A stretch of 51,769 bases of DNA from Chitinophagales bacterium (GCA_017303455.1 JAFLBM010000028.1:1-51769); one strand, 5' to 3'; shown: positions 43,757-51,769, numbered from the stretch's first letter. Notes: generated by a model from the letters alone, not told the origin. Program-made: numbers and translations.

Positions 43757-44057
43757 TTTATCTCTCCCATATAGCCAACCTGCGTGCCAGAAATAATAGC
43801 TGATCTGCACATTCCTCTAAAACCCTTTACTGGTAAGGGTTTCAGAAAAAAATCAACTTTTCCCTTTTGATGATTTTAAATGAAAAAAATCCCAACATTT
43901 TGGGAATCTCCCCAAATATTGGGAATGAGGAATGTGCTCAGTCCCTTGTTCCAAAATGGCCGGCCTGTTAAAAGAAAATAAACAATACTTCCCTGTCATT
44001 TGGCTGACAAAGACTGCTGCTCCCCAACTCTACATTTGTTTCCTAAAAAATGATAAC
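43757..44057. other. Divergent intergenic region between thioredoxin-like and YHS genes
   Basis: No gene is supported in these 301 bp. It contains two palindromes (43891-43923) and, near the YHS gene, the -7-like TACATTTG at 44031-44038, without a -33 TTTG at the right distance (the nearest is 28 bp away). It probably carries promoters for both directions. Confidence 0.5.
43891..43923. promoter_or_regulatory. Two tandem palindromes, candidate operator
   Basis: CCCAACATTTTGGG (43891-43904) and CCCAAATATTGGG (43911-43923) are both palindromes with CCCAA/TTGGG arms, each followed by AAT. Their centres are about 20 bp apart, roughly two helical turns, as expected for a dimeric regulator bound on one face. 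They lie between divergent operons. The binder is unknown; the adjacent Crp/Fnr regulator is a candidate. Confidence 0.6.
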
Positions 44058-44528
44058 ATGAAACCCAGATTACTCTCAACTCTCTTTTTTTTGAGCCTTG
44101 TTTCGATTACCGGTTTTTCCCAGGATCAGACTGCTGTAAGAAAAAAGCAGTTTAACCTGGAAGATGGAGTAGCGATTGATGGCTATGATCCGGTTGCCTA
44201 CTTTAAAGTGAATAAAGCAGTAAAAGGGAGAAAAGACCTGGCAGTATATCACCAGGGTGTTACTTATTATTTCTCTTCCACAGAGAATAAAGAAGAATTC
44301 AAAAAGGCTCCTTCCAAATACGAGCCTGAATATGGCGGCTGGTGTGCCTATGCTATGGGGGCCAAAGGAGAAAAAGTAAGTATAGACCCGGAAACATTTA
44401 AAATACTGAATGGCCATCTGTATCTTTTTTATAACCGGTACTTTACGAACACCCTAAAAAGCTGGAATAAGGATGAAGCCAGTCTGAAATTAAAGGCAGA
44501 TGCAAGCTGGCAAAAAATCTATCATTAA
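44058..44528 (+). CDS. Exported YHS domain protein
   Basis: The ATG at 44058 (MKPRLLSTLFFLSLVSITGFSQ) gives 156 aa with a signal peptide of about 21 residues. One YHS-type domain is visible: GVAIDGYDPVAYFK, HQGVTYYFSSTENKEEFKKA, YGGWCAYAMG, with one Cys. It closely resembles each half of the tandem-YHS protein at 13468, including the NKDEASLKLKADASW C-terminal segment. It is first in a seven-gene operon; the DoxX gene follows after 23 nt. Confidence 0.88.
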   Translation: MKPRLLSTLFFLSLVSITGFSQDQTAVRKKQFNLEDGVAIDGYDPVAYFKVNKAVKGRKDLAVYHQGVTYYFSSTENKEEFKKAPSKYEPEYGGWCAYAMGAKGEKVSIDPETFKILNGHLYLFYNRYFTNTLKSWNKDEASLKLKADASWQKIYH

Positions 44529-44551
44529 ATTTCCATCGTAAATAACGAAAT

Positions 44552-44965
44552 ATGTCCCTGAATTTCACGTCTATAGGCCTTTGGATTTTAAGACTCCTGG
44601 CAGCGGTAATCATGCTGCAGACCCTTTACTTTAAATTTACCGGTGCTGAGGAATCCGTATATATATTTTCTCAATTGGGAATAGAGCCCTGGGGAAGAAT
44701 TGGAACCGGTCTGCTGGAACTTGTGGCATCAATTCTTATACTGTATCCCCGCACAACATTTTTAGGGGCCGCATTGGGAGCCGGGCTGATGATTGGCGCT
44801 ATCGGCACCCACCTGTTCAGTTTGGGCATTGTTATAAAGGAGGATGGAGGCCTGTTATTTACTTATGCGTTGATTGTTTTTGTATGCTGTAGTCTTTTAG
44901 TCATCGTTTTTCGTAATGAATTTACCGGCTTTCTGAAACACTTATTACACAAAATCACTAACTAA
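44552..44965 (+). CDS. DoxX-like membrane protein
   Basis: The 137-aa protein has four membrane helices (about 9-24, 47-65, 70-92, 104-120) with LRLLAAVIMLQTLYFKFTGAEE at the start and LGAALGAGLMIGAIGTHLF in helix 3. It fits the DoxX/DoxD-like family, linked in other bacteria to thiosulfate oxidation or redox stress. The role here is not determined. It overlaps the DM13 gene start by one base (TAATG). Confidence 0.85.
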   Translation: MSLNFTSIGLWILRLLAAVIMLQTLYFKFTGAEESVYIFSQLGIEPWGRIGTGLLELVASILILYPRTTFLGAALGAGLMIGAIGTHLFSLGIVIKEDGGLLFTYALIVFVCCSLLVIVFRNEFTGFLKHLLHKITN

Positions 44966-45390
44966 TGAAATCATTGCTTCTATTTAAAATGATATGTATC
45001 ACAGCAGCCCTCAGCTCCTGTGTAAAAGAAAATACTCCCTCAACTCCTTTGAACAACAATGTTGATACCAGCACTGCGATCAGAAAGTATATGGGTTCTT
45101 TTATAAATGGTCCATACGGTGGAGTAAGCGGAGCTGCCAGCATCTATTTTCAAAATAATAGTTTTATCCTGGCGCTGGAAGGCGTAAGAATTTCAAACGG
45201 TCCGGACCTGCATGTTTATCTTTCGAAGGAAATACTTCCCGTTAACTATATAGATCTTGGCAGTTTACAGTCAGTGTCAGGAAACCAGCTATATAATATC
45301 CCGGGTTCTCCGGATTTTTCACAGTATAAATATGCACTGATACACTGTCAGCGCTATAATCATCTTTTTGGCAGTGCTGAATTGCGATAA
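44965..45390 (+). CDS. DM13-domain lipoprotein
   Basis: The 141-aa product has a lipobox (ALSSC, Cys19) and a DM13-type domain (about 45-141): GVSGAASIYFQNNSFILALEG, ISNGPDLHVYLSKE, LYNIPGSPDFSQYKYALIHC and FGSAEL, with the conserved Cys near the end. DM13 domains are thought to carry electron-transfer or cytochrome-like roles through that Cys. Its place after a DoxX gene suggests an envelope redox role. Confidence 0.87.
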   Translation: MKSLLLFKMICITAALSSCVKENTPSTPLNNNVDTSTAIRKYMGSFINGPYGGVSGAASIYFQNNSFILALEGVRISNGPDLHVYLSKEILPVNYIDLGSLQSVSGNQLYNIPGSPDFSQYKYALIHCQRYNHLFGSAELR

Positions 45391-45405
45391 AATTAACTTC
45401 TACTT

Positions 45406-45906
45406 ATGCTGCTCAAACAACCTCTCCAGCATGTCTTTGTTCAGATCAATGAGATATTGTCCCAATTAAGTGACGCTGAATATACTCAACCCAGCAGGGT
45501 ACTGTCTGATGCCACCATTGGTCAGCATGTAAGGCATATTATAGAATTATTCCTTTGCATTGAAAATGGGTATGAAGAAGGAATCATAAATTATGAAAAG
45601 AGAAACCGGGATCATCGGATTGAAACGGACAAAGTTTTTGCTGCAGACTTGCTGAAGAAAATTTACCGGCAGCTGGATAAACCCAATAAAGAAATAGTAT
45701 TGCAGGCTGAAGATTATTGTGAAACCGCTGAAATTGTTAACATCCCAAGTAATTATTACCGGGAGATTGTGTATAATCTTGAGCATACCATACATCATAT
45801 GGCACTTATCCGGGTTGGTGTGAATAACGTTTCACAAGTAAAGTTACCGGCTGAATTTGGCGTCGCTTATTCAACAATAAAATTCCGCCAGCAATGTGCA
45901 CAGTAA
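45406..45906 (+). CDS. DinB family protein
   Basis: The 166-aa protein is a four-helix bundle of the DinB/YfiT type. Candidate metal ligands are in IGQHVRHIIE and LEHTIHHMALIRVG (HTIHH). Relatives include bacillithiol or mycothiol transferases and metal-dependent hydrolases. No signal peptide. It lies 15 nt after DM13 and overlaps the NRDE gene by 13 nt. Confidence 0.87.
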   Translation: MLLKQPLQHVFVQINEILSQLSDAEYTQPSRVLSDATIGQHVRHIIELFLCIENGYEEGIINYEKRNRDHRIETDKVFAADLLKKIYRQLDKPNKEIVLQAEDYCETAEIVNIPSNYYREIVYNLEHTIHHMALIRVGVNNVSQVKLPAEFGVAYSTIKFRQQCAQ

Positions 45907-46622
45907 GTTTTATACCGGTGAAAGACAAATTTTTCCTGACTTCGAACAGGGATGAAAAATATACCAGGCAAAAAGCCATTATCCCTGAACTTATCACTTA
46001 CAAGGGCAGCAATATCATTTTCCCAAGAGATGCTGACCATGGAGGCACCTGGATTGGTCTGAAGGAAAATGGTGATATGGGGGTTTTACTAAATGGAGCA
46101 TTTCTGCGTCACACTGCTTCTCCTCCTTACCGCAAAAGCCGGGGGATCATATTTCTTGATGTACTTGCCACTGAAAGACCTTCCGTAAATTTTTCAAAAA
46201 CAGATCTTACAGGTATTGAACCATTCACGTTTATACTGTACGAGAAGAACTGCCTTTATGAATTCAGGTGGAATGGCATTGAACGCTATCGCAGGCAGCT
46301 GGCTGCTAATCGTCCCCACATCTGGTCATCAGTCACATTATATGATGGTACTATTACCAGGAAAAGAGAGCAATGGTTTGCTGGTTTCCTTAACCGAAAT
46401 CCAAATCCCACACAGACTGATATATTGAATTTCCATCGATTTAGCGGGGACGGGGATAAAAGGAATGATTTGTTGATGAGCCGGGATGATGTTTATTCTA
46501 CTGTAAGTATCTCCAGCATTTTATTGACGGCTGACAGGGGAAGCATGAAATACATTGATCTCACCACCGGTAAACAAGCCGAAATAAAGATTGAACTGAC
46601 GGGTCTCGCCAATTTCTTATGA
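45894..46622 (+). CDS. NRDE/TANGO2 family protein
   Basis: The 242-aa protein starts MCTVSFIP with Cys2 exposed after Met removal, as in N-terminal nucleophile hydrolases, and has SNRDEKY, GGTWIGLKENGDMGVLLNGAF, the NRDE signature. TANGO2 relatives are involved in heme or coenzyme A metabolism in eukaryotes. The bacterial function is unclear. Its stop overlaps the ATP-grasp start (ATGA). Confidence 0.88.
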   Translation: MCTVSFIPVKDKFFLTSNRDEKYTRQKAIIPELITYKGSNIIFPRDADHGGTWIGLKENGDMGVLLNGAFLRHTASPPYRKSRGIIFLDVLATERPSVNFSKTDLTGIEPFTFILYEKNCLYEFRWNGIERYRRQLAANRPHIWSSVTLYDGTITRKREQWFAGFLNRNPNPTQTDILNFHRFSGDGDKRNDLLMSRDDVYSTVSISSILLTADRGSMKYIDLTTGKQAEIKIELTGLANFL

Positions 46623-47674
46623 AAAGAATAGTAAACCATCCGGTGCTTATCAAACTATTTCATTGGGAATACTGGCCCTTTCATGTAGTATATGGCCCCA
46701 TTTATCTTTACTGGTTCTGGCTATGCCTGCGGGCCCGGTCGTTCTTCTTTTTTAATACCTCAAATCCCTCTATAAAAAACGGCGGATTCCTGATGGAATC
46801 AAAATGGGCTATCTACAATCTTATTCCACCGGTATATTACCCTGAAACCATTTTTTTTGAAGCTGGTGTTCATCCGGACCTGGTGATGGAGAAAATAAAA
46901 CATCTCCAGCTGGATTATCCTTTAATAGGGAAACCGGATATAGGCATGAAAGGAATGGCCGTAAAGAAACTCCATAATGAAACCGAGCTGATCGACTATG
47001 TCAACAACTCAAAAGTCAATTTTCTTGTCCAGGAATTCATTCCCTTTGAAAATGAAATAGGCTTATTCTACTATCGTTTCCCCGGTGAAAAAACCGGGCA
47101 TATTTCAGGCATAGCAGGGAAGGAATTTCTTTCAGTAACCGGGGATGGAGTTTCGACTGTCAAAGAACTATTGAAACAGGATAAGCGGTATATTTTGCAA
47201 TTACCCGTATTAATAAAGACGTATGGGGAAAAACTTAATTCAGTACTAAAGACCGGGGAAAAATTCCTGCTTGTGCCTTATGGCAACCATGTAAGGGGCG
47301 CAAAATTCATTGATATAAGCGACCGGATTGATGAACAACTGACACACACTATTGATACTGTCTGCCGGCAGGTGGATGGATTTTATTATGGCCGTATGGA
47401 TATTCGCTATAATACCTGGGAAGAACTCAGGGAAGGAAGAAATTTTTCAGTTATAGAGCTGAATGGGGCAGGCAGCGAGCCCACCCATATGTATGATCCC
47501 CGGCATAGCATTTTCTTTGCCTGGAAAGAGATAACCAGGCATTGGAACCTGCTCTGGAAGATCAGCCAAATGAACCATCATACTAAACACCGGCCCTATA
47601 TGGATATACGCTCCGGGTTGAATATGCTGAAAGAAAACAGTCAATACATAAAGTTGGTTGAAGGAAAAAGATAA
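46619..47674 (+). CDS. ATP-grasp family ligase-like protein
   Basis: The 351-aa protein begins with an unusual aromatic N-terminal segment (about 19-45, FHVVYGPIYLYWFWLCLRAR), perhaps a membrane association helix. The ATP-grasp part has PLIGKPDIGMKGMAVKKL (phosphate loop), FLVQEFIPFENEIGLFYYR, GRMDIRYN and FSVIELNGAGSEP (metal-binding Glu and Asn). It resembles D-Ala-D-Ala or peptide-ligase types, but the substrate is unknown. It overlaps the NRDE gene by 4 nt. Confidence 0.85.
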   Translation: MKRIVNHPVLIKLFHWEYWPFHVVYGPIYLYWFWLCLRARSFFFFNTSNPSIKNGGFLMESKWAIYNLIPPVYYPETIFFEAGVHPDLVMEKIKHLQLDYPLIGKPDIGMKGMAVKKLHNETELIDYVNNSKVNFLVQEFIPFENEIGLFYYRFPGEKTGHISGIAGKEFLSVTGDGVSTVKELLKQDKRYILQLPVLIKTYGEKLNSVLKTGEKFLLVPYGNHVRGAKFIDISDRIDEQLTHTIDTVCRQVDGFYYGRMDIRYNTWEELREGRNFSVIELNGAGSEPTHMYDPRHSIFFAWKEITRHWNLLWKISQMNHHTKHRPYMDIRSGLNMLKENSQYIKLVEGKR

Positions 47675-47681
47675 AACTCAT

Positions 47682-48440
47682 ATGAAACCGATCACCAGCA
47701 TTCCGGTTGCAGCAGCATTAGTGATAACTGGGCTCTCCTTTAGTTTTTCAGGAGACACCAGCAGCAGTAAGGATATTACACCTGCTAAAGGCATTGCAGT
47801 TCTTGAGCTATTTACTTCAGAAGGTTGTTCCAGTTGCCCACCGGCTGATGAAGTGGCGATCAGGGTTTCAAGGGATTATCCTGACAATGTCTATTTCCTG
47901 GGATTTCACGTTGATTACTGGGATGACCTGGGCTGGAAAGATGAATTCAGTAACCGAAGTTTTGCAGAAAGACAGAGAAAATATGCGGGTATTTTTAATC
48001 TTAACAGCATTTATACCCCACAGGTAATTATCAATGGTAAAAAAGAAATGATAGGGTCACGGGAAACAGAATTAAGGAAAAGTATAAAGGAGGAATTAAT
48101 AAAAGAAGCCCCCGATAGTATCGGATTAAATATTAAAGCCAGTGGTGAAAATATTCAAATCGCCTATGATGTAACAGCCGGGAAACTACTCAATATTGCA
48201 CTGGTACAACTAAAAGCTTCAACCAATGTAAGAAAGGGAGAAAATCGAAACCACCGGCTTAATCATATTAATATAGTCAGGGTATTCAAAACACTTGATG
48301 CCAGTAAAGTAACAAACGGAACTATCTCATTTTCGATTCCCAAAGGCCTTACGGCAAAAGATGTCAGTATCATTGCCTATTTACAGGATAAAACTACTTT
48401 TCAGGTAACCGGTGCTTCACAGGCTTCTATACAAAATTGA
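47682..48440 (+). CDS. DUF1223 exported thioredoxin-like protein
   Basis: The ATG at 47682 (MKPITSIPVAAALVIT) gives 252 aa with an N-terminal signal segment. The DUF1223 signature is AVLELFTSEGCSSCPPADEV with the CxxC pair in CSSC, then FHVDYWDDLGWKD, FSNRSFAERQRKYAG and YTPQVIINGK. The fold is thioredoxin-like. It ends the seven-gene operon and meets the sigma-54 activator gene with no gap. Confidence 0.9.
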   Translation: MKPITSIPVAAALVITGLSFSFSGDTSSSKDITPAKGIAVLELFTSEGCSSCPPADEVAIRVSRDYPDNVYFLGFHVDYWDDLGWKDEFSNRSFAERQRKYAGIFNLNSIYTPQVIINGKKEMIGSRETELRKSIKEELIKEAPDSIGLNIKASGENIQIAYDVTAGKLLNIALVQLKASTNVRKGENRNHRLNHINIVRVFKTLDASKVTNGTISFSIPKGLTAKDVSIIAYLQDKTTFQVTGASQASIQN

Positions 48441-50816
48441 TCATGCCTCTCGCTTAATTCCGAGTTTCTTCATCCGGGCTTCCAGTGTGGTGGGGTTAAG
48501 ACCAAGTATTTTTGCGGCACCTTTTTCACCGCTGACTTTCCAGCCGGTTTTCCGGAGTGTTTCCAGAATATGTTCTTTTTCAAGATCACCCAGTTTGGCA
48601 GGTTGGGATTTAGTGTGCGGCATTTTCTCAACAGGAATCCAGTCGCCATATTCAAGGCTGTTTCCCGGGCTGAGTATCATTGCTCTTTCAATGATATTTT
48701 CCAGCTCACGGATATTACCCGGCCAGTCATAATCCATCAATGCAGTCATTACTTCAGGTGCAATATGCGAAATTCTTTTCCCGATCTTACCTTCATGCTT
48801 CTGGCAAAAATGCCTGACCAGGAGTGGAATATCCTCCTTCCGGTCTCTCAGCGGAGGGCAAATTATCGGGAAAACATTTAGCCGGTAATACAGATCTTCC
48901 CGGAATTCTTTTTTCGCAATCGCCTGTTCCAGGTTTCTGTTAGTGGCTGCAATTACCCGCACATTGACTTTCATTGTTTTGGGATTACCCAACCGTTCAA
49001 ATTCGCCTTCCTGTAAAACCCTTAATAGTTTGGCCTGTAATTCCACAGGCAACTCCCCTATTTCATCAGGGAAAATGGAGCCGCCATCTGCCAGTTCAAA
49101 ACGTCCGATCTTTCTATCCATGGCCCCGGTGAATGCACCTTTTTCATGACCAAACAATTCACTTTCGATAAGGTTGGCCGGCAATGTTGCACAGTTCACT
49201 TTCACTAAGGGCCGCTTACTCCGGTTACTGATATTGTGAACGGCCCTTGCAATCAATTCTTTCCCGGTACCAGATTCCCCTAATACCAGCACTGTCGCAT
49301 CTGTAAATGCCACTTGCTGTATTTGTTGTAAGATCTTCTGAAAATCTTTACTCTTACTAATAATTTCTTCAAAATTGTAGGTTAGTTTAATCTCCTCCTG
49401 CAGGTATTTATTCTCCAGCTGCAACTGATTCTTAAGTAACTCAATTTCCTTTAAACGGACTTTCAATTCTGAATTTGCTTTTTCCAGCTCCTTTTCTGCT
49501 TTCATCCTTTCTATTTCCGCCCCTGCCCTTGCAGCAAATATCTTAAGGATGGCTGTTTGGTTTTTTTCCGTGGTAACAGGTTTGGGATCCAGCACCAGGA
49601 TATGGCCGATAATTTCTCCATTTTTACTACTGTGAATCGGGACACCCACTGCCGCTTCCATGCCCTCCTCTTTGGGGTATTTTACTTCAACTCCGGCTGA
49701 CATAAAAAAATCATTCCCTTCCATGATTATTTCACAGGGAATATCAGCCGTATCGTACTCAAAATTATCCAACACTTTCTCTCCATCCACATAGCAAAGC
49801 GTTCGTAACCGTGTCTTATCGTCGTTTGCACATTCGGTAATAAGAGCATATCGCATCGTAAGTGTCATTGTGATATGCCTGGCCAGTTCTATCAGAAAAT
49901 CTTCCCCTGTCAGCCCAGAGGTGGCTTCTGAAACAGTCCTCAATAATTCTTCCTCAAAACGTCGCTGGCGGATATCCCTTACAATACTGCAGGTATATTC
50001 CCGGCCTTCAAAAACCAGGAAATTCTGGGTGATCTCGATATCAATTATTTTACCTTCTTTCGTTTTAAATTTAGCATCAAAAATAACTTTCTTGGCCTCC
50101 TTTAACTTAGCCCACACCTCAGGCCAGTTAGCGGGTTGAACGGTTTGATTAATATCAAACACTTTCATTTTTCTTAACTCCTCTTTACTATACCCGGATA
50201 ACTCCATTGCCCCGTTATTGACGTCCCATAAGCAGGCATCTTCATCAATCCAGAAAACCGCCTCTTTGAGATGATCAAATGTAAAGGCATACAATTCATT
50301 TTCCTTCATCCGCCTCCGGAGCTCCTTTTCAGCCTTCATGCGTTCTATTTCTGCCCCGATCCTCGAGGCAAATATTTTCAGGATTGCAGTTTGATTACTT
50401 TCATCTGTAACAGGTTCCTGGCTGGAGACTATAATATGGCCAATTACTTTACCTGTAACCGAACTGTAAATAGGGACCCCGGTAGCGGCTTCAATACCCT
50501 TTGCTTCCGGAAATTTTTTATAGACTTCTTTCGGAACAAAGATCTCATTCCCTTTTAAGATCAATTCGCAGGGTCGCCCGGTAGTATCGTACTCAATATT
50601 ATCAGCCACCGTATTCCCGTTCACAAAACAAAGTGTCCTTACCTGGGTGCTACCTTCCTCAATGCACTCTGCAATAACTGCAAATTGCATATTCAGCACA
50701 CGGGTAAAATTTCTGCACAATTCATTCAAAAGATCATTCCCCAGCATACCTGAAGTAGCTTCAGAAATTATCCTCAGTAAATCTGCACCACGTAAATCAT
50801 TTTTTGATTTAGCCAT
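48441..50816 (-). CDS. Sigma-54-dependent activator, GAF-PAS-GAF-AAA+-Fis
   Basis: The ATG at 50816 (MAKSKNDLRGADLLRIIS) gives 791 aa. In order it has a GAF domain, a PAS domain (AFTFDHLKEAVFWIDEDACLWDVNNG), a second GAF closely repeating the first (both with YDT.P CE and GHI sites), a coiled coil (SELKVRLKEIELLKNQLQL), the AAA+ domain with GESGTGKELIARAVHN (Walker A) and GAFTGA (sigma-54 contact), and a C-terminal Fis-type HTH (AAKILGLNPTTLEARMKKLG). The Walker B block reads GGSIFPDEIGELP, with Pro where Leu is usual. The signal sensed by the GAF/PAS part is unknown. No clear -24/-12 promoter is seen in the window. Confidence 0.92.
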   Translation of the reverse strand: MAKSKNDLRGADLLRIISEATSGMLGNDLLNELCRNFTRVLNMQFAVIAECIEEGSTQVRTLCFVNGNTVADNIEYDTTGRPCELILKGNEIFVPKEVYKKFPEAKGIEAATGVPIYSSVTGKVIGHIIVSSQEPVTDESNQTAILKIFASRIGAEIERMKAEKELRRRMKENELYAFTFDHLKEAVFWIDEDACLWDVNNGAMELSGYSKEELRKMKVFDINQTVQPANWPEVWAKLKEAKKVIFDAKFKTKEGKIIDIEITQNFLVFEGREYTCSIVRDIRQRRFEEELLRTVSEATSGLTGEDFLIELARHITMTLTMRYALITECANDDKTRLRTLCYVDGEKVLDNFEYDTADIPCEIIMEGNDFFMSAGVEVKYPKEEGMEAAVGVPIHSSKNGEIIGHILVLDPKPVTTEKNQTAILKIFAARAGAEIERMKAEKELEKANSELKVRLKEIELLKNQLQLENKYLQEEIKLTYNFEEIISKSKDFQKILQQIQQVAFTDATVLVLGESGTGKELIARAVHNISNRSKRPLVKVNCATLPANLIESELFGHEKGAFTGAMDRKIGRFELADGGSIFPDEIGELPVELQAKLLRVLQEGEFERLGNPKTMKVNVRVIAATNRNLEQAIAKKEFREDLYYRLNVFPIICPPLRDRKEDIPLLVRHFCQKHEGKIGKRISHIAPEVMTALMDYDWPGNIRELENIIERAMILSPGNSLEYGDWIPVEKMPHTKSQPAKLGDLEKEHILETLRKTGWKVSGEKGAAKILGLNPTTLEARMKKLGIKREA

Positions 50817-51256
50817 AATTAATTTATAAGGAAATAACCATCTGACTATTAAAGATAACCAAAGTCGTAATGTAGACAAAGGGGGTTAAAATAGCTGTCA
50901 GGTATCTGACGTAATTCAATTTTACTGATCCCTGTCATATATTTTAAAATATTTTTCCCCAGTTTATATAATTGATATCACGGCAATAGCGAAAATGAAA
51001 CCGGGCAGGTAAGCCAGCCGCAGGTGGAGGAGGTTCGTTTGTAACTGCCGGCCCCTTATAAAAAATACAAGCTCCCAAAATAAAAAGACAACCCTATTGC
51101 GTTTGTTGTCTTGATGCTAACAACTGATAAATTACGCTTACTTTTGTTCCAGTTCATCGAAATGAATCAAAACGTGTCAAAACGATCCTGTTTCACCCCA
51201 CTTTATCCGAGGCTGAATTTCTGGAAGCGAAACATTGACAATCAATATAGTATTTG

Positions 51257-51273
51257 CCGGGTTCGAATCCAGG
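51257..51273 (+). other. tRNA T-arm-like fragment
   Basis: CCGGGTTCGAATCCAGG resembles a T-arm (loop TTCGAAT) with one mismatch in the stem. No acceptor or anticodon arm can be built upstream, so it is not a functional tRNA. It may be a relic of a tRNA or an old integration scar. Confidence 0.35.
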
Positions 51274-51279
51274 CTGTAA

Positions 51280-51316
51280 AAAAGGCTTCTATCTGAGATG
51301 GAAGCCTTTTAATTTT
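51280..51316 (-). terminator. Terminator of the hybrid histidine kinase gene
   Basis: AAAAGGCTTC (51280-51289) pairs with GAAGCCTTTT (51301-51310) around an 11-nt loop. Read leftward it ends in TTTTTT, a strong rho-independent terminator just after the stop at 51337. Confidence 0.85.
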
Positions 51317-51336
51317 ACTTTACCGACAAAATATTT

Positions 51337-51769
51337 TTAGGCCCTTTTAGCCAATGTATAAGCAGCTATTTTACTATGCAGGTCATCCGGCCGGAATGGC
51401 TTATGAATAAAATCAGTAAAGCCCTTTTCTTTAAGGTCTGCATACATATTTTCATATACCGCAGCCGTAAATGCCATCACGGGGATATTTTCATCCAGTT
51501 TCCGGATCTCGGACAGGGCCTGAGCTCCGTCCATCTCCGGCATTTCCAGGTCAAACAACAGCAGATCGTAGTTGCCTTTTGAAAATAATTCAACCGCCAC
51601 TTTCCCATTCACTGCTTCACTTATTTCAATACCCCATTTCTGGAGAAACCGTTTTACAATTGTCATATTCACCTCGTTGTCTTCAGCCACTAATACTCTT
51701 ATACCAGCCAGTTCCGGCAGTTTGTTTATACTCTTATCAGGAATATATACTTTTCGTTTACCTCCTACC
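51337..51769 (-). CDS. Hybrid histidine kinase, C-terminal receiver domain (partial)
   Basis: The reading frame enters from the right edge of the window and is open to 51337 (144 codons incl. stop visible). The visible part is VGGKRKVYIP, a short linker, then a receiver domain: RVLVAEDNEVNMTIVKRFL (acidic pocket AEDN), LLLFDLEMPEMDG with the phosphoacceptor Asp, MAFTAA and FIHKPF (Lys). Leading residues and the KLPELAG linker fit the receiver of a hybrid sensor kinase; the kinase core is outside the window. Confidence 0.88.
   Translation of the reverse strand, partial: VGGKRKVYIPDKSINKLPELAGIRVLVAEDNEVNMTIVKRFLQKWGIEISEAVNGKVAVELFSKGNYDLLLFDLEMPEMDGAQALSEIRKLDENIPVMAFTAAVYENMYADLKEKGFTDFIHKPFRPDDLHSKIAAYTLAKRA

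Larger units (their letters stand above)
50817..51336. other. Gene-free intergenic region
   Basis: No gene is supported in these 520 bp. Visible structure: the palindrome GTCAG-GTAT-CTGAC (50897-50910), ATATTTTAAAATAT near 50938-50952, the stem AAGACAAC/GTTGTCTT (51085-51112), a -7-like TACTTTTG near 51140, a tRNA T-arm-like piece near 51257-51273 and the terminator at 51280-51316. The 61-aa reading from 51111 does not look like a protein. Confidence 0.6.

Noticed and set aside
43999..44038. TTTG (43999-44002) with TACATTTG (44031-44038) as a full promoter for the YHS operon
   Set aside because: The spacer is 28 bp, too long for the Bacteroidota consensus; only the -7-like element was noted.
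51111..51296. 61-aa frame in the right intergenic region
   Set aside because: It runs into the terminator stem and resembles no protein; structure at nucleotide level explains the region better.

Overview
The window reads as chromosome of a Bacteroidota bacterium, most likely a member of the Chitinophagaceae. Supporting signs are promoters of the Bacteroidota type (TTTG, 19-20 bp, TAnnTTTG), a secreted protein with a type IX secretion (T9SS) sorting tail, many secreted or lipoprotein-type products, DUF4476/TPM/LemA/YHS/DM13 families and moderate GC. Species cannot be named from this sequence.

Layout. 1-73 is the 5' end of a 16S rRNA gene running leftward off the window, preceded (254-638) by four tandem rRNA promoters. 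694-12069 is a housekeeping stretch: truA with a DUF4476-type protein, a secreted M1 aminopeptidase, a lemA-TPM-TPM operon, a PQQ-type sugar dehydrogenase, pgk and gapA. A tRNA-Glu with its own promoter and terminator (12245-12433) is followed by a frameshifted REP-associated transposase (RAYT) lying between two REP-like palindromes. 13468-19669 is a rightward run of stress, redox and sugar-lactone genes (tandem YHS protein, GlcG-like protein, a 52-aa membrane protein, SMP-30 lactonase, SDR, CoaB-like domain, HELSH peptidase). 19903-24504 holds a Crp/Fnr regulator, a T9SS surface protein and an SGNH esterase.

24543-28759 (minus strand) is the most unusual unit. It is a tightly packed five-gene operon joining a subtilisin-type protease (N-terminal Cys-pair ribbon, C-terminal glycogen-binding CBM48) to two small membrane proteins, a ferric-reductase-like membrane domain fused to a Rieske [2Fe-2S] domain, and a membrane-anchored protein with a conserved-looking Cys/His cluster. 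I do not recognise this combination as a described system. Next come a secreted peroxiredoxin-like protein, a beta-barrel, a double-VOC protein, an aquaporin, DUF1622 and a GMC oxidoreductase. Two neighbouring decayed genes follow (Crp/Fnr and DoxX, 34557-35662), closed by a perfect 18-bp inverted repeat. 35715-42492 is a leftward glycan operon (GH57, SDR, GH63-like, glycogen debranching enzyme).

42703-43756 carries a Crp/Fnr regulator and a thioredoxin-like protein whose active site reads WSGAC, so the usual nucleophilic Cys is missing. Two tandem palindromes lie between it and a rightward seven-gene operon (YHS, DoxX, DM13, DinB, NRDE, ATP-grasp, DUF1223; 44058-48440). A sigma-54 activator with GAF-PAS-GAF sensors converges on that operon. 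The window ends in the receiver domain of a hybrid histidine kinase that runs off the right edge.

As a whole, much of the window looks devoted to redox stress, membrane electron transfer and storage-sugar handling. That reading is inferred from families and gene order, with no experimental support in the sequence itself.
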